Shown here: positions 59,044 to 64,000 of the stretch, in pieces
How the letters are laid out: each line of letters starts with the position of its first letter
How positions within the stretch are numbered: position 1 is the stretch's first letter
DNA from: Streptomyces sp. NBC_00557
GTDB lineage: Bacteria > Actinomycetota > Actinomycetes > Streptomycetales > Streptomycetaceae
DNA length: 64,000 nucleotides
Reading direction: 5' to 3'
Assembly (NCBI RefSeq): GCF_036345995.1
Contig: NZ_CP107796.1
Coordinates: 4,402,001 to 4,466,000, forward strand
The notes under the pieces: model-generated
Database searches by the model: none
Seen by the model: only the letters and a program-made list of their open reading frames with translations
What the model was told of the DNA's origin: nothing
Translations under genes and position numbers: made by a program

Positions 59044-59247
59044 ATGGCTCAGGGCACCGTCAAGTGGTTCAACGCGGAGAAGGGGTACGGCTTCATCGCG
59101 GTCGACGGTGGTGCGGACGTCTTCGTCCACTACAGCGCGATTCAGATGGACGGCTACCGCACCCTGGAAGAGGGCCAGCGGGTCGAGTTCGAGATCTCGC
59201 AGGGCCAGAAGGGCCCGCAGGCCGACATGGTTCGCGTCACCGCCTGA
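59044..59247 (+). CDS. cold-shock protein (CspA family)
   Basis: 67-residue single cold-shock domain, an RNA chaperone. RNP1 is KGYGFIAV (about residues 13-20) and RNP2 is VFVHYSAI (26-33), after the [10 protein letters not shown] start. Length and motifs are standard for the abundant Streptomyces Csp proteins. GGGGAGTTAGGC precedes the ATG. Monocistronic, with its own terminator; it precedes groEL2. Confidence 0.96.
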   Translation: MAQGTVKWFNAEKGYGFIAVDGGADVFVHYSAIQMDGYRTLEEGQRVEFEISQGQKGPQADMVRVTA

Positions 59248-59258
59248 ATGTTTCCGCC

Positions 59259-59294
59259 GAAGGGCCCGCACCTCGCACAGGGTGCGGGCCCTTC
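59259..59294 (+). terminator. terminator after csp
   Basis: Perfect 14-bp stem GAAGGGCCCGCACC (59259-59272) / GGTGCGGGCCCTTC (59281-59294), 12 nt after the stop. Confidence 0.9.
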
Positions 59295-59379
59295 GCCGTG
59301 CCCGGAGCCGGCCGGGCCGGCCGGGGCGGTCACCCGTGTTCGCGCGCGGCTGACGAGGGCCGCCGTACCCCTGTAGGCG

Positions 59380-59424
59380 CTTGCACTCGGCATGCCCGAG
59401 TGCTAATCATTGGCGTTAGCACTC
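59380..59424. promoter_or_regulatory. CIRCE element (HrcA operator) of groEL2 with an additional half-site
   Basis: CTTGCACTC (59380-59388), N9, GAGTGCTAA (59398-59406) is a CIRCE with one perfect and one near-perfect arm. After another 9 nt a third half-site TTAGCACTC (59416-59424) is perfect. TTGCAC of the first arm can act as the -35 and TAAT of the second as part of the -10, so HrcA binding would block the promoter. Confidence 0.9.
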
Positions 59425-59461
59425 TGAAGGTGAGAGTGACAGTGAAGGACCGGGTCGGTGA

Positions 59462-61192
<1,731 letters not shown>

Positions 61193-61223
61193 TCGACCTC
61201 TGGTTGATCGCCTGTCCTATGAA

Positions 61224-61268
61224 CCGAGGGCGGCACCCACGGCTTCCGGCCGGGGGTGCCGCCCTCGG
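61224..61268 (+). terminator. terminator after groEL2
   Basis: CCGAGGGCGGCACCC (61224-61238) pairs with GGGTGCCGCCCTCGG (61254-61268), 15-bp stem, 32 nt after the groEL2 stop; also faces the convergent gene. Confidence 0.9.
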
Positions 61269-61281
61269 GCGTGTGCCGGGG

Positions 61282-61914
61282 CTAGGCGCTCGGCGTGACC
61301 GCCACCGACAGCGTGTCGCCCGGCTTCAGCCTGTTGTAGAGCCATACGGCGTTCTTCGCGTCGAGGCCGATCCAGGTGCCGGTCCGGGGGGCGCAGCTCA
61401 GTGAGCCGGCGTAGAGGCTGGACCCGTCGGTGCCGCGGAGTTCGACCACGTACGGTTCGGCCACCTTGCAGGCGGACCTGGCGAGTGCGTCGACGGTGTC
61501 CCGCGTGAGGTCGAGTTTCGCGGCGACGGTCAGCAGGCGGGCGGAGGCGCGGGTCGGGAAGCCCGAGGTGATGGGCATGACCCGGCCGTCGACGGTCAGG
61601 GCCCGCTTCTCGAAGTCGACGACGCCGGTGACCGGGGTCGTGAGAGGGGTGGGGGACGCCGGTGGCCGGGGAGCGGTGGCCGCCGGGGCCTGACGACGGG
61701 CCGGGGCGTCGCCCGAGCCCAGCGTCAGCGCGAACGCCGCCAGGGCGAGGGCCGCGGCGCCCGCGCCGAGGGCGAGGGCCGTGCGACGGCGGCGTCCCCG
61801 GCGAACGGCCCGGCGCCGGATCTCGGGGGCGGCGACGGACGGGTGCGTCTCGTGCGCCGTCGCCAGCCCGCGGAGCACGGCGGTCAGTTCATCCGTGGTG
61901 AGCTCGTCCGACAC
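61282..61914 (-). CDS. membrane-anchored partner of an ECF sigma factor (putative anti-sigma factor)
   Basis: 210 residues from GTG 61914, which has GGAAGGAGGGCGGCC before it. A cytosolic N-terminus of about 45 residues ([42 protein letters not shown]) precedes one membrane helix (TALALGAGAAALALAAFALTLG). The Pro/Ala-rich linker leads to an extracellular domain (VTGVVDFEKRALTVDGRVMPITSGFPT...LYNRLKPGDTLSVAV). No ZAS zinc motif (HxxxCxxC) is seen. It overlaps the sigma gene by 26 bp, so the two are translationally coupled; the anti-sigma role is inferred from that context. Confidence 0.8.
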   Translation of the reverse strand: MSDELTTDELTAVLRGLATAHETHPSVAAPEIRRRAVRRGRRRRTALALGAGAAALALAAFALTLGSGDAPARRQAPAATAPRPPASPTPLTTPVTGVVDFEKRALTVDGRVMPITSGFPTRASARLLTVAAKLDLTRDTVDALARSACKVAEPYVVELRGTDGSSLYAGSLSCAPRTGTWIGLDAKNAVWLYNRLKPGDTLSVAVTPSA

Positions 61915-62419
61915 GGCCGCCCTCCTTCCGTACCGGCTCATCGGCCTCGTCCGTGCCCAGCTGCTTCGCCAGTGCCGCCCGGCCCCGCGACAGCCGGGCC
62001 TTGACCGTGCCCACGGGCGCGCCGGTCTCGGAGGCTACCTGCTCGACGCTCAGGTCGCACAGATGGTGCAGGACGATCGCCAACCGCTGCGCCTGGGGCA
62101 ATTGGCGCAACGCGGCCACCAGTGCGGTGTGTTCGGGCCCCGGGCCGGGAACCGACTCGGGCGGCGTGTGCCGGCGCATCAGCTCCAGCCAGCGCCTGGC
62201 GCGCCGCCAGCGGCTGACCGCCAGCCGTACCGCGACCGTGCGGATCCAGGCCTCGGGGGCGCTGTCGGCCAGGAACGACTTGCGCCGGTCCCAGGCGCGT
62301 ACGAACGCCTCCTGCACCACGTCCTGGGCCTCGCCGTGGTCCCCGGTGAAGGCATACAACTGCCCGGTCAGGCGGGGAAAGGCCGCCGCGTAGAAAGCGT
62401 CGAACTCGTCCTCGGTCAT
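61889..62419 (-). CDS. ECF RNA polymerase sigma factor (SigE family)
   Basis: 176 residues: region 2 FDAFYAAAFPRLTGQLYAFTGDHGEAQDVVQEAFVRAWDRR (residues 5-47; the Y/F-A-x-x-F-P-R-L start is typical of the SigE-like actinobacterial group), then region 4 LRQLPQAQRLAIVLHHLCDLSVEQVASETGAPVGTVKARLSRGRAAL (about 105-150). The gene is followed by its membrane partner and is divergent from another sigma-like gene. The stimulus is unknown. Confidence 0.92.
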   Translation of the reverse strand: MTEDEFDAFYAAAFPRLTGQLYAFTGDHGEAQDVVQEAFVRAWDRRKSFLADSAPEAWIRTVAVRLAVSRWRRARRWLELMRRHTPPESVPGPGPEHTALVAALRQLPQAQRLAIVLHHLCDLSVEQVASETGAPVGTVKARLSRGRAALAKQLGTDEADEPVRKEGGRVGRAHHG

Positions 62420-62585
62420 GCCCTCCGCCGGAGTCTTGCCGCGTCATGCCGCGTCTTGCTGAGCCGTGCCGCGTCTTCCTGGGTTTCCGTCTCCCGTGCA
62501 ACCCGCCCGTCCCGCCCGTGCGTACAGGTCGCGTGGGCCGCGTGAGCGGCGTACATCGAAACACACGTGACCCAAGGAGAAGACG

Positions 62586-63668
62586 ATGCGGACGGGTGCC
62601 CGGATCCATGACGACTTCGCCGCCTACGCGCGCACCTGCTGGCCCCGGCTTCTCGTCACCGCGATGTTGCTCACCGAGAACCTGCCCGAGGCGGACGAAC
62701 TGGCCAGAAGGACGCTCATACGGACGTACGCGCGCTGGCGCCGCGTTCCGCGCAACGACATCGACTTCCACGTACGGCGTCACCTCGTGCGCAGCTGGCT
62801 GCGGCGTCCGTGGCCGCTCGTGCGGCGCTCCGCACGGCAACGGGCCGTGCTGGTGCTGCGGTACGGGGAGGGGCTGCCGGACGCGCAGATCGGTCAGTTG
62901 CTCGGCGTCTCCAAGGGCGCCGTGCGCCACCTCGCCAAGCGTGGGACGAAGGCGGCCGGAGGCGACGAACGGCGGCTGCGCGAGGCCTACGCCACCGTGG
63001 CCGGTGACGTGACTCCCGGCCCGCTCCCGCTGGACGAGGTGACCGCGCGCGGACGGGCGTGGCGGCGGCGCCGGGCCGCGGTGGTCGCCGGAACCTGTGC
63101 GGCGGTGCTGGCGGCCGGGGGCTTCCTCGCCGCCGTCCGGGTAGCCGGGAGCGGCCCGGACGGCTCCTCCGGCGCGGTGGCCGTCCGGGCGGTGGGTTCC
63201 ATACGGATCGTGGCGCCCGGGGAGCGGGTGCAGGCGGCGCCCGGCGTGGAGATGTGGCTGACCGCGGACGGCAGCCACTGCTCGACGCCGGAACAGGCCG
63301 ACCAGTTCCGCGCGTTGGACGCCTACCCGCGCCACGAGCCGGGGGTGTCCCTGCAGGCGGCGCCGGTGAAGGGCGGGTACTTCCTGTCCGGCCTGTACTA
63401 CGGCGTCTCCGGTGACCCGGGACGTGTCGAGCTGAGCACCGCCCACGGCGAGGTCCCGGCCAAGGTGCTCACCCTGGCCGGCAGCCCCGGCTGGGGCGTC
63501 TGGTACGCGACCACGGCACTGTCCGCCCAGGACACCAAGACGCTCGTCGTCGAGGGCATGGAGAAGGCCCGGAGCGCCGGGGGCGGTGAGGGCGGCGAGG
63601 GCGTCAGGGTGTACGACGCCGCGGGCACCGTCGTGGCACGGCTGCGGAGCGGGGGGTGGTGGGCATGA
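62586..63668 (+). CDS. sigma-factor-like domain fused to a membrane anchor and extracellular domain
   Basis: 360 residues. Residues 5-125 resemble a degenerate ECF sigma factor: region-2-like DDFAAYARTCWPRLLVTAMLLTENLPEADELARRTLIRTYARW and region-4-like SARQRAVLVLRYGEGLPDAQIGQLLGVSKGAVRHLAKRG, an intact helix-turn-helix. A membrane helix follows (RAAVVAGTCAAVLAAGGFLAAVRVAG, about 160-185), then an extracellular domain of about 170 residues with EMWLTADGSHCSTPEQADQFRALD. AAGGAGAAGACG precedes the ATG. It overlaps the penicillin-binding-protein gene by 4 bp (ATGA). It may be a membrane-bound transcription regulator, but that is inference. Confidence 0.85.
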   Translation: MRTGARIHDDFAAYARTCWPRLLVTAMLLTENLPEADELARRTLIRTYARWRRVPRNDIDFHVRRHLVRSWLRRPWPLVRRSARQRAVLVLRYGEGLPDAQIGQLLGVSKGAVRHLAKRGTKAAGGDERRLREAYATVAGDVTPGPLPLDEVTARGRAWRRRRAAVVAGTCAAVLAAGGFLAAVRVAGSGPDGSSGAVAVRAVGSIRIVAPGERVQAAPGVEMWLTADGSHCSTPEQADQFRALDAYPRHEPGVSLQAAPVKGGYFLSGLYYGVSGDPGRVELSTAHGEVPAKVLTLAGSPGWGVWYATTALSAQDTKTLVVEGMEKARSAGGGEGGEGVRVYDAAGTVVARLRSGGWWA

Positions 63669-64000
63669 CCCCGGAGCTCAAGGAGGAGCCCAGGGAGAAG
63701 CCCGGGGAGGAGGGCCAGAAGGCGGGGCCCGAGCGGGCGTTCAAAGCGGCGCGCAGGTCCGCGAGTTCGCGACGCGTCCCGCTCCGCGTCCGGCTGCGCC
63801 GCAACCGGGGCCGTATCGCCCGCCGGCTGCTGGCCGCCTTCCTGCTCCTGCTCGCCCTGCTGGTCGGCGCGGTCGTCGTCGCGTACAAGCTCACCGTCAT
63901 TCCCGAGCCGCACCCGGACACGGTCGTCCAGAGCACCGTCTTCCTCGACGGGAAGGGCGCCTACCTGGGCCGCCGGGGCCCGGTGGACCGTCAGGAAGTG
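63665..64000 (+). CDS. N-terminus of a class A penicillin-binding protein / transglycosylase (partial)
   Basis: 112 codons visible, cut by the window end. The cytosolic N-terminus is Glu/Lys/Arg-rich (MTPELKEEPREKPGEEGQKA). The membrane anchor RIARRLLAAFLLLLALLVGAVVVAYK (about residues 58-83) is followed by TVVQSTVFLDGKGAYLGRRGPVDRQEV. The S-x-V/F-x-D-x-x-G pattern and VDRQEV are typical of the segment just before the GT51 transglycosylase domain of actinobacterial PBPs. The ATG at 63665 overlaps the upstream stop (ATGA). The catalytic domains lie outside the window. Confidence 0.75.
   Translation, partial: MTPELKEEPREKPGEEGQKAGPERAFKAARRSASSRRVPLRVRLRRNRGRIARRLLAAFLLLLALLVGAVVVAYKLTVIPEPHPDTVVQSTVFLDGKGAYLGRRGPVDRQEV

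Overview
The window is high-GC actinobacterial chromosome (about 72% G+C, strong G/C third-position bias, GTG starts, CarD, MshA, PhoR/PhoP, GroEL2 and a DasR-type NagK/NagA locus). Gene content and order (mshA, gpmA, phoU-phoRP, carD-ispDF-cysS-rlmB, msiK, terD, cdgB, nagKA, otsB/otsA, thrC, csp, groEL2) match the Streptomyces core, close to the Streptomyces coelicolor SCO4200-SCO4300 interval as I remember it. No species is claimed.

Layout. 0-9.7 kb: a methyltransferase, mycothiol glycosyltransferase mshA, a YbjN protein, a Tat-exported beta-helix protein, an AraC regulator divergent from a DUF2000 gene, an AhpD-like protein, a small double-glycine-leader peptide, an MFS exporter and gpmA. 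9.7-12.3 kb is an accessory-looking patch: a 150-bp imperfect palindrome, a two-gene unit whose first member is built from 69-bp in-frame tandem repeats, gene debris, a CsbD-like stress protein and a solo L7/L12 C-terminal-domain protein. 12.4-18.3 kb: a secreted protein, a Cys-rich micro-protein, then the phosphate module (phoU divergent from phoR-phoP with a PHO box) and a lipoprotein. 18.8-25.7 kb: carD, the non-mevalonate genes ispD-ispF, an F420/flavin-type oxidoreductase, cysS, rlmB and a DoxX membrane protein.

25.8-30.4 kb: a sugar nucleotidyltransferase, the multiple-sugar-import ATPase msiK with a dre-like operator, a solo TnpB (IS200/IS605 type) and a tRNA-Thr(TGT) gene. 30.5-42.3 kb: a PAS/SpoIIE phosphatase, an aminoglycoside-phosphotransferase-like kinase, a rhomboid-like protein, an FAD oxidase plus GNAT pair, a SoxR-box-controlled quinone reductase-MFS operon, a pentapeptide-repeat protein, an M1 peptidase and a GNAT-NUDIX fusion. 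42.5-49.4 kb: terD, arfB, an ECF sigma factor with a SnoaL-like tail, a flavin reductase, the diguanylate cyclase cdgB behind a Crp-type site, a sugar-binding-type membrane protein and a PfkB kinase.

49.4-64 kb: nagK-nagA divergent from a sugar-binding lipoprotein with two dre operators between them; trehalose genes otsB and otsA (convergent) with gpgS; a SAM-I riboswitch ahead of thrC and a MoaD-like protein; a cold-shock gene; groEL2 behind a CIRCE element with an extra half-site; and an ECF sigma factor with its membrane partner, followed by a sigma-like/membrane fusion protein and the start of a penicillin-binding protein.

Several parts work together. DasR (dre) control may join N-acetylglucosamine catabolism (nagKA), a sugar-binding protein and the shared ATPase MsiK. 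PhoRP/PhoU form the phosphate-sensing unit. The SoxR box marks a redox-drug response operon. CIRCE and Crp sites put groEL2 and cdgB under global regulators. The least explained parts are the repeat-protein locus at 10.0-11.05 kb, the palindrome beside it, the double-glycine peptide at 6.93 kb and the sigma-like membrane fusion at 62.6 kb.
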